From an uncultured Gemmiger sp. (GTDB taxonomy: Bacteria; Bacillota; Clostridia; Oscillospirales; Ruminococcaceae), in NCBI GenBank assembly GCA_944382835.1, contig CALWNP010000002.1:42096-106095 (forward strand): a stretch of DNA of 64,000 nucleotides, in the 5' to 3' direction. Numbering within the stretch: position 1 is the stretch's first letter; the number at the start of each line of letters is the position of its first letter. The notes beneath the pieces are model-generated. The model did no database searches, was not told where the DNA came from, and saw only the letters and a list, made by a program, of their open reading frames with translations. A program made the position numbers and the translations under genes. Shown in pieces: positions 8,258-16,626 of the stretch.

Positions 8258-9727
8258 ATGAAAAAGATTGAAAACAAAGCCATGCTGATCTCCTACGCCG
8301 ACACCCTGGGCGGGGACCTGAAGCAGCTGAACCATGTGATGAAGCAGTACTTCCCCGGCGCCTTCGGGGGGCTGCATGTGCTGCCCTTCTTCCCCTCCTC
8401 CGGCGACCGCGGCTTTGCGGTCATCCACTACGACACGGTGGACCCCAAGTTCGGCAGCTGGGAGGACATCGACGCCCTGGCCGATCAGTACTACATGATG
8501 GCCGACTTCATGCTCAACCACGTCTCCATCCGCTGCGAGGAGTTCCAGGATTATATGAAGAACGGGGACGCCTCTCCTTATAAGGATATGTTCATCCACT
8601 GGGACAAGTTCTGGCCCAACGGCGATCCCACCGAGGAACAGCTCAGCGCCCTTTATCGCCGCAAGGACGGCGGCCCCTACCTGACCTTCACCCGGGAAGA
8701 CGGCAAGAAGGTCCGGCTGTGGAACACCTTCTTCGCCGAGCAGGTGGACATTGATCCCTACGCCAAGCCCACCCAGGACTACTACGAGCGCAACCTGACC
8801 CGGATCGCCTCCCATGTGCCGCTGATCCGCTTCGACGCCTTCGCCTACGCCTCCAAGGAGCCGGGCACCTCCTGCTTCTTTGTGGAGCCCAAGATCTGGG
8901 AGGTTCTGGACATCGGCATGAAGCCGCTGCGGAAGATGGGCGCCCAGATGCTGCCCGAAATCCACGAGAACTACACCATCCAGATGAAGATGGCGGACAA
9001 GGGCTACTGGGTGTACGACTTTGCCCTGCCCATGCTGCTGCTCCACGGCCTGCACTTCGGCCGCACCGACCGGCTGATCCACTGGCTGAACATCTGCCCC
9101 CGCAAACAGTTCACCACCCTGGACACCCACGACGGCATCGGGGTGGTGGATGTGGTGGGGCTGCTCACCGACGAGGAGATCGACGCCACCCAGGAGGTGG
9201 TGGACCGCCTGACCGCCGATGTCAAGCCCTACATTCCCTTCCCCACCGTGGTGCGCATCCCCGGCAAGCCGGTGCAGCGCTACCAGATGATGACCACCTA
9301 CTATTCGGCCCTGGGCTGTGATGACCGGGCCTATCTGCTGGCCCGCGCGGTGCAGTTCTTTGCACCGGGCACTCCGCAGGTCTACTATGTGGGCCTGCTG
9401 GCCGGCGCCAACGACATCGAAGGGGTCAAGCACGACACCGATCCCCGCACCGTCAACCGCCATTCCTTCACCGAGGCCGAGATTCAGGCCGCGGTGGAGA
9501 AACCGGTGGTTCAGAAGCTGCTGGATCTGCTGCGGTTCCGCAACAGCCACCCGGCCTTTGACGGCGCCATTGAGATCGGCCAGGACAGCAGCGACGGAAC
9601 GCTGCGGATTACCTGGACCAACGGCGACTGCGCCGCCACCCTGGATGCAGACTTCAAGACCAAGAACTTCTGCATCACCGAACGCCAGGGCGGCACCGTC
9701 ACCGAACGCTTCCGCCAGGAAGCCTGA
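8258..9727 (+). CDS. gtfA: Sucrose phosphorylase (GH13_18)
   Basis: A 489-aa glycoside hydrolase family 13 subfamily 18 enzyme that converts sucrose and phosphate to glucose-1-phosphate and fructose. It is colinear with streptococcal GtfA from memory: N-terminal AMLISYADTLG, then LPFFPSSGDRGF. Catalytic residues are visible: nucleophile Asp in IRFDAF (about 193), acid/base Glu in LPEIHE (about 234) and transition-state Asp in LDTHDG (about 289-292). NRHSF near the C-terminus is also typical. It is cytoplasmic. The sequence alone does not separate sucrose, sucrose-6'-phosphate and glucosylglycerate phosphorylases. It is the only glycosidase-type enzyme among sixteen hydrolases, which points to a sucrose-like core in the substrate. 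It starts 10 bases after the pseudo-esterase stop; the RBS AAGGA lies upstream of the ATG at 8258. Confidence 0.88.
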   Translation: MKKIENKAMLISYADTLGGDLKQLNHVMKQYFPGAFGGLHVLPFFPSSGDRGFAVIHYDTVDPKFGSWEDIDALADQYYMMADFMLNHVSIRCEEFQDYMKNGDASPYKDMFIHWDKFWPNGDPTEEQLSALYRRKDGGPYLTFTREDGKKVRLWNTFFAEQVDIDPYAKPTQDYYERNLTRIASHVPLIRFDAFAYASKEPGTSCFFVEPKIWEVLDIGMKPLRKMGAQMLPEIHENYTIQMKMADKGYWVYDFALPMLLLHGLHFGRTDRLIHWLNICPRKQFTTLDTHDGIGVVDVVGLLTDEEIDATQEVVDRLTADVKPYIPFPTVVRIPGKPVQRYQMMTTYYSALGCDDRAYLLARAVQFFAPGTPQVYYVGLLAGANDIEGVKHDTDPRTVNRHSFTEAEIQAAVEKPVVQKLLDLLRFRNSHPAFDGAIEIGQDSSDGTLRITWTNGDCAATLDADFKTKNFCITERQGGTVTERFRQEA

Positions 9728-9868
9728 TCCTGTATAACAGCCGGATGCCGGCCGCCTGTGGGGCGGCCCGGGCAGAAGGCAGCGCCAGGGGCCGCCGTTT
9801 GTGGAAACAGACCGGCGGCCCCGGTGATACCCAAAGAAAATTTCAAAAGAAGAAGGAGGCACTCCGCC
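9728..9868 (+). promoter_or_regulatory. Intra-operon spacer with two GC-rich stem-loops
   Basis: This 141-bp gap is the only long spacer in the 22-kb plus-strand operon. It holds a stem-loop around 9748-9771 (7-bp stem GGCCGCC/GGCGGCC plus a bulged extension) and a perfect 10-bp stem at 9788-9797 with 9813-9822 (GGGGCCGCCG/CGGCGGCCCC). Neither is followed by a T-run, so simple termination is unlikely. They may be RNA processing or stabilising elements that set different levels for the genes before and after. No promoter consensus stands out. The next gene's RBS, AGGAGG, is at its end. Confidence 0.55.
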
Positions 9869-10705
9869 ATGTCCATCCTGACCTACACCTACGAGAGCCA
9901 GTACCTGAACAACAACACCCAGATCACTGTGATCCTGCCCGACAAGCCCCGGGGCATCACCCCCCAGGACTTCTACGGCAGCGGCAAGAAGTACAAGGTG
10001 CTCTGGCTGCTCCACGGCACCTACGGCGACCACACCGACTGGGTTCGCCGGACCAACATCGAGATGTACGCCGCCGAGAAGAATCTCGTGGTCGTCATGC
10101 CCTCCGCCCTCAACTCCAACTACTCCAACTGGAAGGACTTCATGCTGGGCTACAACATGTACGACTACCTCACCGAGGAACTGATGCCGCTGGTCTACGG
10201 CTGGCTGCCGGTTTCCGACAAGCGGGAGGACAACTTCATCGCCGGCCTGAGCATGGGCGGCCGCGGCACCATCAAGTACGCGGTGAACCACCCCGAAAAG
10301 TTCGCAGCGGCAGCGGTGCTCTCGGCCACCCCCATGGACCTGACCCGGATGACCCCCGACAACCCCTGCCCCATGCTGAACACCAACGACGAGCGCACCC
10401 GCACCACCCTGCTCAACGCCGGCGGTCTGGATGCCTTCATCCACTCCAACGAGAACGTCTGGGCCATCCTGGACGAGAAGGCCCACACCGGCGAGCTGCC
10501 CAAGCTGATGTTTGCCTGCGGCGAGGATGATGTCCTGCTCTACAAGCTCTTCTGCGAATTCCGCGCCCACGCCGAGGAGATCGGTCTGGACGCCTACTGG
10601 TTCACCCGCCCCGGCTACAAGCATGAATGGCGGTTCTGGGATCTGGCCATCCAGGAAGCCCTCAACTTCTTCGGCCTGACCGAAAACGGCGGCAATCCGT
10701 TCTGA
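9869..10705 (+). CDS. Cytoplasmic esterase, CE1/esterase-D-like
   Basis: A 278-aa alpha/beta hydrolase with an intact triad: Ser at about 128 in GLSMGGRG, Asp in CGEDDVLLY and His in GYKHEW near the C-terminus. LLHGTYGDHTDW near 47-58 is the oxyanion-hole region. It resembles acetyl/feruloyl esterases of carbohydrate esterase family 1 and S-formylglutathione hydrolases. No signal peptide is seen. The start at 9869 is fixed by AAGGAGG upstream; the longer in-frame extension is the hairpin spacer. The family and the setting suggest removal of an acyl group from an imported sugar. Confidence 0.87.
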   Translation: MSILTYTYESQYLNNNTQITVILPDKPRGITPQDFYGSGKKYKVLWLLHGTYGDHTDWVRRTNIEMYAAEKNLVVVMPSALNSNYSNWKDFMLGYNMYDYLTEELMPLVYGWLPVSDKREDNFIAGLSMGGRGTIKYAVNHPEKFAAAAVLSATPMDLTRMTPDNPCPMLNTNDERTRTTLLNAGGLDAFIHSNENVWAILDEKAHTGELPKLMFACGEDDVLLYKLFCEFRAHAEEIGLDAYWFTRPGYKHEWRFWDLAIQEALNFFGLTENGGNPF

Positions 10706-10725
10706 TCCGGGGAGGGTAATACAAA

Positions 10726-12255
10726 ATGGAAAAAGAAGTTCTTCTGCGTCCCGGCACCCCCGACGACGACAACCGGGAATACCTGCCCGAAAAGATCAAG
10801 GGCAGCGACATTGTGGTCAACGAGAACGGCAACAACTCCCAGCCCTACCCCGAGCGGCTCAAGGAGTTCCACGACGCCCTGACCCCCGACGGCAAAGAGG
10901 ACACCTGGTACGAGTATGTGCCCGCCAGCTACGATCCCAGCAAAAAGACCCCGCTGGTGGTCTCGCTGCACGGCGGTCTGATGACCGGCTGGGGCCAGGC
11001 CATATACACCTCCTGGACCATGATGGCCGAGGTCCACGGCTTCATCGTCGCCTTCCCCGACGCCTCCAGCAAGCGTGTCTGGTGCGTCAAGTGGGGCAAG
11101 TGGCGGTTTGACGGCTCGGCCGGCACCCACGAAAACGAAACCCCGCCCCCCGAGGCCGCCCAGACCCCCGACAACATCATGGAAAACCACGACGCCCGGC
11201 TGATCCTGGGGCTCATCGACCGGATGAAGGAAAAGTACAACATCGACGAGGAGCGGATCTACCTCCAGGGCATGTCCATGGGCAACCTGATGACCGCCCT
11301 CTTCTCCCGCCAGTTCGGCAACATCCTGGCCGGCGCCGCGGGGTCCGGCTGCTCCACCTTCACCGACCAGCTCTTTGAGCCGGACGGCACCATCAAGAAT
11401 GTGGGCGGCTGCCTGCCGGTCTGGCAGTCCCGGCCGGAAAACAACGACATTCCCCCCAGCAAGGAGGATTCCCTCTACGTCAACAAGTACAATCGCTACT
11501 ACTGGATGAAGCTCAACGGCTGCGGCCCGGTGCCCCAGATCCGCATTGACGGCGAGGACAACCTGGCCTTCTACCAGGGCAGCAAGGCGGATGTGGTCTA
11601 TCTGGACATCAAGAACCGGGACCACGGCCAGACCCTGGACGACGCCGCCCTGATCTGGAACTACCTCTTCTCGGGCACCCGGCGCAAGGCCGACGGCACC
11701 ATTGTGCGGGAGGCCAGCAATCTGCCCCGCACCGGCGACGCCAAAGCCCTGGCGGTGGCCACCGGCTGTTCCAACGCCTGGTTCCACAACGCCATCCATC
11801 CCATGACCGCCACGGCGATTCCCTGGGAAAAGCTCAAGTACCACGGCCTCAACGGCGGGCAGAAGGTCAAGGGCCGCTACTGCATGGTGCCCCTGTCCCT
11901 GCTGGCGGAGTTCTTCGGCGCCAAGCTGGACTACGCCGAGGACACCCTCACCGCCCGGATGGTGCTGGCCGACGGCCGCACCCTCCAGTTTGCCCGGGGC
12001 AGCATCGGCTGCCTCATCGATAACGACCTGCGCAGCATGTACTGTGAGGCCCTCCACCGGGAAGGCCAGCTGCTGGTCAGCATCGAGTGGTTCTGCCGCT
12101 ATCTCTACAACATGACGGTCAGCGAGTGCGACGGGGTGATCTACGCCACCGACCACTTTGCTACCCTTTCGGTCAACATGGCCGACCTGATCCGTGATCT
12201 TCTGCGCACCGGCGGGGTCCTGGCGGACTACGATGCGCTCAAACTGAAAGAGTGA
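10726..12255 (+). CDS. PHB-depolymerase-like esterase with C-terminal copper-amine-oxidase-N-like domain (paralogue 1 of 5)
   Basis: A 509-aa two-domain protein. Residues ~55-330 are an esterase of the PHB-depolymerase/feruloyl-esterase type: HGGLMTGWG loop, nucleophile Ser at about 184 in QGMSMG, then GEDN and a probable His in NRDHGQ. Residues ~375-509 resemble a Cu-amine-oxidase N-terminal (stalk) domain, with VPLSLLAEFFGA and GRTLQFARG. The N-terminus carries a segment shared by all five paralogues (NRxYLP, then VVNENGNNSQ). No signal peptide is present, although both domain types are usually extracellular. GGGGAGGG precedes the ATG. PHB itself is an unlikely substrate; acylated sugar is inferred from context. 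Confidence 0.82.
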   Translation: MEKEVLLRPGTPDDDNREYLPEKIKGSDIVVNENGNNSQPYPERLKEFHDALTPDGKEDTWYEYVPASYDPSKKTPLVVSLHGGLMTGWGQAIYTSWTMMAEVHGFIVAFPDASSKRVWCVKWGKWRFDGSAGTHENETPPPEAAQTPDNIMENHDARLILGLIDRMKEKYNIDEERIYLQGMSMGNLMTALFSRQFGNILAGAAGSGCSTFTDQLFEPDGTIKNVGGCLPVWQSRPENNDIPPSKEDSLYVNKYNRYYWMKLNGCGPVPQIRIDGEDNLAFYQGSKADVVYLDIKNRDHGQTLDDAALIWNYLFSGTRRKADGTIVREASNLPRTGDAKALAVATGCSNAWFHNAIHPMTATAIPWEKLKYHGLNGGQKVKGRYCMVPLSLLAEFFGAKLDYAEDTLTARMVLADGRTLQFARGSIGCLIDNDLRSMYCEALHREGQLLVSIEWFCRYLYNMTVSECDGVIYATDHFATLSVNMADLIRDLLRTGGVLADYDALKLKE

Positions 12256-12261
12256 GGTTCG

Positions 12262-13788
12262 ATGATGGAAAATCAAGTGTTTCTGCGCGCCGGCACCCCC
12301 AACGATGCCAACCGCGATTACCTGCCCGAGGCCATCAAGGGCAGCGATATGGTGGTCAATGAAAACGGCAACAACTCCCAGCCCTATCCCGAGCGTCTGC
12401 AGGAGTGCACCGGCACCCTGACCGCCGACGGCCTCTCCGACCGCTGGTACGAGTACGTTCCCGCCAGCTATGACGGCAGCAAGCCGGTGCCGCTGGTGGT
12501 CAGCAACCACGGCGGCCTGATGACCGGCTGGGGCCAGGCCATCTACACCTCCTGGACCATGCTGGCCGACCGGGAGGGCTTCATCTGCGTCTTCCCCGAC
12601 GCCCATCAGGCCCGGATCTGGCAGGTGGAGGGAATGTTTGACCGCCCGGTGCCGGACTTCTTCAACGGCATGGACCTGGCCGCGGTGCCCAAGGACTACC
12701 ACGAAAACCACGACCTGAACTTTGTCAAAGCCCTGATCGACAAGATGCAGGAGAAATACAACATCGACAAGGGCCGGATCTTCATGCAGGGCATGTCGGC
12801 CGGCAACCTGATGACCGGGCAGTTCTGCCGCTACTACGGCGACATCCTGGCCGGTGCCGCCGGTTCCGGCGGTCCCACCCAGCTGGAGATGCTCTTCACC
12901 AAGGACGGCGAGCTCAAGAATGTGGCCGGCGCCCTGCCGGTGTGGGAAGCCCGCCCCGAGACCAACGGCACCCCGCCGGACACCGCTTACAGCGAGATGC
13001 TGCTCAACCGCTTCAACCGCTTCTACTGGATGCAGCTGGACGAGTGCGAAAAGCTCCCCAAGATCAGCATTGTGGGGGAGCACAACATGGCCTTCTACTC
13101 CGGCGCCAAGGGGGATGTGGTCTACCACGACATCAAGAACCGGGACCACGGCCAGACGCTGGACGAAGCCTTCCTCTACTGGGATTACTTCTTCTCCGGC
13201 CTGCGGCGTCTGCCCGACGGCAGCATTGAGAAGACCGCCACCCGGCTGCCCCGCACCGGCGATGAATACGCCTTTGCCTTTGCGGTGGGCGCCGACAAGG
13301 CATGGTTCCACAACGAGATCGTCCCCATGAACGCCAAAGCCCTCAAGTGGCAGAAGCTGAAGTACCACGGCCTCAACGGCGGCCAGAAGGTCCGGGGCGA
13401 GTACATCTGTGTGCCGCTGCGGGTGCTGGCCCAGTTCTGCGGCGCCGAGTACCATCCCAGTGAGGACACCCTCACCGCCGAGCTGGTGCTCAAGGACGGC
13501 CGTCACGTCCAGTTTGCCCGGGGCAGCATCGGCTGCGTCATCGACAACGATCTGCGCAGCATGTACTGCGAGGCACTGCACCGGGACGGCGAGCTGCTGG
13601 TCAGCTGCGAGTGGTTCTGCCGCTATCTGCTGAACCTGCAGGTTTCCAGCTGCGACGACGTGGTCTACATCACCGACCATTTCAGCACCCTGTCCGCCAA
13701 CATGGCCGACCTGATCCGGGAGCTGCTCTACGGCAAGCTCTTCCCCGAGAACTTCCGCTATATGGAATACCAGGAAGTGCCTCGCTAA
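12262..13788 (+). CDS. PHB-depolymerase-like esterase with Cu-amine-oxidase-N-like domain (paralogue 2 of 5)
   Basis: A 508-aa paralogue of the preceding gene, with the N-terminal VVNENGNNSQ signature, HGGLMTGWG loop and nucleophile Ser at about 179 in QGMSAG. The Met of the other copies is Ala here. GEHN and NRDHGQ follow. The C-terminal stalk-like domain holds VPLRVLAQFCGA and GRHVQFARG. It begins 6 bases after the previous stop. Two adjacent ATGs (12262, 12265) are possible starts; the second is better spaced from GAGG. It is cytoplasmic by lack of a signal. The tandem arrangement with the gene before it indicates local duplication followed by divergence. Confidence 0.82.
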   Translation: MMENQVFLRAGTPNDANRDYLPEAIKGSDMVVNENGNNSQPYPERLQECTGTLTADGLSDRWYEYVPASYDGSKPVPLVVSNHGGLMTGWGQAIYTSWTMLADREGFICVFPDAHQARIWQVEGMFDRPVPDFFNGMDLAAVPKDYHENHDLNFVKALIDKMQEKYNIDKGRIFMQGMSAGNLMTGQFCRYYGDILAGAAGSGGPTQLEMLFTKDGELKNVAGALPVWEARPETNGTPPDTAYSEMLLNRFNRFYWMQLDECEKLPKISIVGEHNMAFYSGAKGDVVYHDIKNRDHGQTLDEAFLYWDYFFSGLRRLPDGSIEKTATRLPRTGDEYAFAFAVGADKAWFHNEIVPMNAKALKWQKLKYHGLNGGQKVRGEYICVPLRVLAQFCGAEYHPSEDTLTAELVLKDGRHVQFARGSIGCVIDNDLRSMYCEALHRDGELLVSCEWFCRYLLNLQVSSCDDVVYITDHFSTLSANMADLIRELLYGKLFPENFRYMEYQEVPR

Positions 13789-13812
13789 CCCACATCGAAA
13801 GGAAGAGGAATC

Positions 13813-14982
13813 ATGGATTTTTCCAAGCTGACCGCCTATCTGAAAACCCTGGAGGAGCACTACGGGGTGCACGGGCTGGATCTGAAGATCACCAAGGATC
13901 ACCAGGAGATCTACCGCTGCATGCTGGGCTCCCGGGATTATGAGGGCAAGGTGCCGGTTTCGGCCGACGACCTCTACAACATCTACTCTGCCTCCAAGGT
14001 CATCACCATGACCGGTGTGATGCAGCTCATCGAGCAGGGCAAGATCGGTCTGGATGACTGTCTGGACAAGTACCTGCCCGCCTTCTCCTCCATGCAGTAT
14101 GCCACCGATTTCCGCATCGGGGAGTTTCCCCAGGCCTGGCCCACCAGCAAATCTCCGCTGCGCCCGGCCCAGAACAAGATCCGCATCCACGACCTGATGT
14201 CGATGACCGCCGGTATGAGCTACGACCTGACCGCCGAGCCCATCCAGAAGGTCATCGAGGAAACCCACGGCGAGGCCACCACCCTGCAGCTGGTCAACGC
14301 CATGGCCAAGATGCCGCTGCTCTGTGAGCCCGGCACCCGGTACTCCTACGCCCTGGGCCACGATGTGATGGCCGCGGTGGTGGAGGTGGTCACCGGCATG
14401 ACCTTCGGCCAGTACATGAAGAAGAACGTCTTTGAGCCGTTGGGCATCACCGAGATGTACTACCAGGTGCCCGCCGGGGAGGAAGGCCGTCTGGCCGCCC
14501 AGTACGCCAAGGACTGGGACACCGGCGAGATCAAGCCCGACCAGACCATGGCCTACCGCCTGACCAAGAACTACGAGAGCGGCGGCGCCGGCCTTTGCAC
14601 CAAGGTGGACGAGTACAGCAAGGTCATCGACGCCTTGGCCAACGGCGGCGTGGGTGCCACCGGCAACCGGATCCTCAAACCGGAATCCATCGCCCTGATG
14701 AGCCGCAACTGGCTGGACGAGCAGGAGCTCAAGGACTTTGCCAAGACCGGCAAGGTGGGTTACGGCTACGGCCTGGGGGTGCGCACCCTCATGGACGGCA
14801 CCAAGGCCAAGAGCCCGGTGGGCGAGTTCGGCTGGGACGGTGCCGCCGGCGCCTTCTCCCTGGTGGACCCGGTGAACCATGTGAGCATCTACTACGCCCA
14901 TCAGATCCTGGGGATGCTGGAAGCCTACAGCGAGATCCATCCCACCATCCGCGACCTGGCCTACGAGGCCATGGAACTGTAA
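13813..14982 (+). CDS. Family VIII-type esterase / beta-lactamase-fold hydrolase
   Basis: A 389-aa PF00144 protein. The SxxK motif is SASK at about 59-62. A Tyr motif in RYSYALGHDVM and a GWDGAAGA segment in the KTG position resemble family VIII carboxylesterases rather than true beta-lactamases. No signal peptide is seen. GGAAGAGG precedes the ATG. It lies in the plus-strand operon between two PHB-depolymerase-like genes and the two-domain esterase at 14995. An unrelated fold recruited to the same operon strengthens the view that the common theme is ester cleavage. Confidence 0.85.
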   Translation: MDFSKLTAYLKTLEEHYGVHGLDLKITKDHQEIYRCMLGSRDYEGKVPVSADDLYNIYSASKVITMTGVMQLIEQGKIGLDDCLDKYLPAFSSMQYATDFRIGEFPQAWPTSKSPLRPAQNKIRIHDLMSMTAGMSYDLTAEPIQKVIEETHGEATTLQLVNAMAKMPLLCEPGTRYSYALGHDVMAAVVEVVTGMTFGQYMKKNVFEPLGITEMYYQVPAGEEGRLAAQYAKDWDTGEIKPDQTMAYRLTKNYESGGAGLCTKVDEYSKVIDALANGGVGATGNRILKPESIALMSRNWLDEQELKDFAKTGKVGYGYGLGVRTLMDGTKAKSPVGEFGWDGAAGAFSLVDPVNHVSIYYAHQILGMLEAYSEIHPTIRDLAYEAMEL

Positions 14983-14994
14983 AGGAGAACTCTC

Positions 14995-16620
14995 ATGCGT
15001 CTGGAACTGAAAGATTATCCCGAACTCAACCGCAGCATGTATGTGCTCTACCCCGCCGGGGAGCGGCTGAGCTGCTATGACAATACCATGGTCACCATCC
15101 TGCGGGAGTGCAGCGACGCCGCGCCGCTGGAAGCCCTGCTCCAGGACGAGGAATTTGTCAAGATGGCGGATTTCCGCCGGATGGTGCTGCTCTTCCCCAA
15201 CCCGGTGAACGGCAGCTGGGACGCCGATCCCCAGGGCAAGGACTTTGCCGATGTCAATGAGCTGATCCGTCTGTTCAACTACCAGCCGGATTTCCACGAC
15301 TACGGCATCTACCACAACATGCACAACGCCCGGTATCTGGCCGGCGTGGGCACCGGCGCCAGCCTGGCCTTCAGCATTGCCGCCTGCACCCCGGTCAACG
15401 TGGCCGGTGTGGCGGCGGTGGGCGGCAGCCTGCACCCCATGGTGCAGCACCTGACCAAGGACGCCCCGGTGTCGGCGGTGATGTGGAATGCCGGCCCCGA
15501 CGCGGTGGACTTCTTCCAGGTACTCAACCGGGTCAACGGCGGCGAGGAAACCCACCGCTACAACAAGACCAACCCCGCCCAGTTCGTCAAGCAGCCCGAG
15601 GGGGACGTCCCCGCCTCGATGGCCGCCCTGATCACCGCCGGCTGGGACAACCTCTTCTCCCAGGTCTGCCGCCCCAACACCACCGAGTACGGGGTCATGG
15701 ACTTCCGTCTGGTGCGGGATGATTACAAGTTCATCATCCACGAGGATGACACCATGCTGGGGGACAACAACGGCATGGCCCACACCTGGTTCGAGTATGT
15801 GCCCGAGGCGGTGAAGCAGAACCCCGACAAGAAGGTGCCGCTGGTCATCTTCAACCACGGCGGCGCCGACACCCCCGGCAACATGGCCAACACCACCAAG
15901 TTCCATGAGGTGGCCGAGGAGAACGGCTTCTTGCTGGTCTTCACCTGGTGTTCCTCCCACTGGGGCTGGAACATGGAGCTGGACGAGAACCAGCCCGACG
16001 ATATCGCCTACCTCAGCGCCCTCATCGACCATATGAAGGCCACCTACCCGGTGGACGAGACCCGGGTTTATATGTCCGGCTTCTCCAACGGCTCGGCCAT
16101 GAGCCAGGTCTTTGCCATGACCAACCCCGAAAAGATCGCGGCGGTCTTTGCCAACGATACCCGGTTCTGCCAGGACCGCAACATGAAGTGCTTTGCCATC
16201 GCCACCGCCAAAAAGATGCAGTATGACTACCGCATGCCCATCTGGTACATCTACGGCAGCCGGGATGTGGAATATCCCGCCGTCCGGGGCAGCGGCCAGC
16301 AGGTGGCCTACGACTGGTGGAAGTCCTACAACAACATCACCTGCAAGGAGACCCCCTATGTGGCCACGCCCGAGAGCTGCGGCGTGGGGGTGCCCGGCGA
16401 CGTGATCGAGGAACGGTATCCCAATCCCCAGTTCCCCACCCGCAAGGAGATCACCCACCGCTTCTTCTCCAACGATCCCAAGCCCCTCAACCTCTACAAC
16501 TACACCCTGGTGGTGGGCAAGGGCCACGACAGCAACCCCGAGGACTGCCGCATGGCCTGGGAGTATCTGCGCAAGTTCCGCCGGATGCCCGACGGCAGCC
16601 TGCAGATTGACGAGGACTGA
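14995..16620 (+). CDS. Two-domain esterase: serine-less N-terminal domain, active-type C-terminal domain
   Basis: A 541-aa protein made of two alpha/beta-hydrolase-like parts. The N-terminal part (~1-235) has an elbow-like LAGVGTGASLA with Gly at about 119 in the Ser position, as in the stand-alone pseudoenzyme at 18371. The C-terminal part (~245-541) resembles PHB-depolymerase/feruloyl esterases: FNHGGADTPGN, nucleophile Ser at about 364 in SGFSNG, YGSRDVEY as the likely acid and a His in GKGHDSN. No signal peptide is seen. AAGGAG precedes the ATG. The domain order mirrors the active-pseudo pairs elsewhere in the operon, here covalently linked. The N-terminal assignment rests on weak similarity. 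Confidence 0.72.
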   Translation: MRLELKDYPELNRSMYVLYPAGERLSCYDNTMVTILRECSDAAPLEALLQDEEFVKMADFRRMVLLFPNPVNGSWDADPQGKDFADVNELIRLFNYQPDFHDYGIYHNMHNARYLAGVGTGASLAFSIAACTPVNVAGVAAVGGSLHPMVQHLTKDAPVSAVMWNAGPDAVDFFQVLNRVNGGEETHRYNKTNPAQFVKQPEGDVPASMAALITAGWDNLFSQVCRPNTTEYGVMDFRLVRDDYKFIIHEDDTMLGDNNGMAHTWFEYVPEAVKQNPDKKVPLVIFNHGGADTPGNMANTTKFHEVAEENGFLLVFTWCSSHWGWNMELDENQPDDIAYLSALIDHMKATYPVDETRVYMSGFSNGSAMSQVFAMTNPEKIAAVFANDTRFCQDRNMKCFAIATAKKMQYDYRMPIWYIYGSRDVEYPAVRGSGQQVAYDWWKSYNNITCKETPYVATPESCGVGVPGDVIEERYPNPQFPTRKEITHRFFSNDPKPLNLYNYTLVVGKGHDSNPEDCRMAWEYLRKFRRMPDGSLQIDED

Positions 16621-16626
16621 TGCCAT

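Noticed and set aside
10726-12255. True polyhydroxybutyrate depolymerase
   Set aside because: No PHB synthesis genes or secretion signal; the fold match is to the wider esterase family and the context is sugar import.
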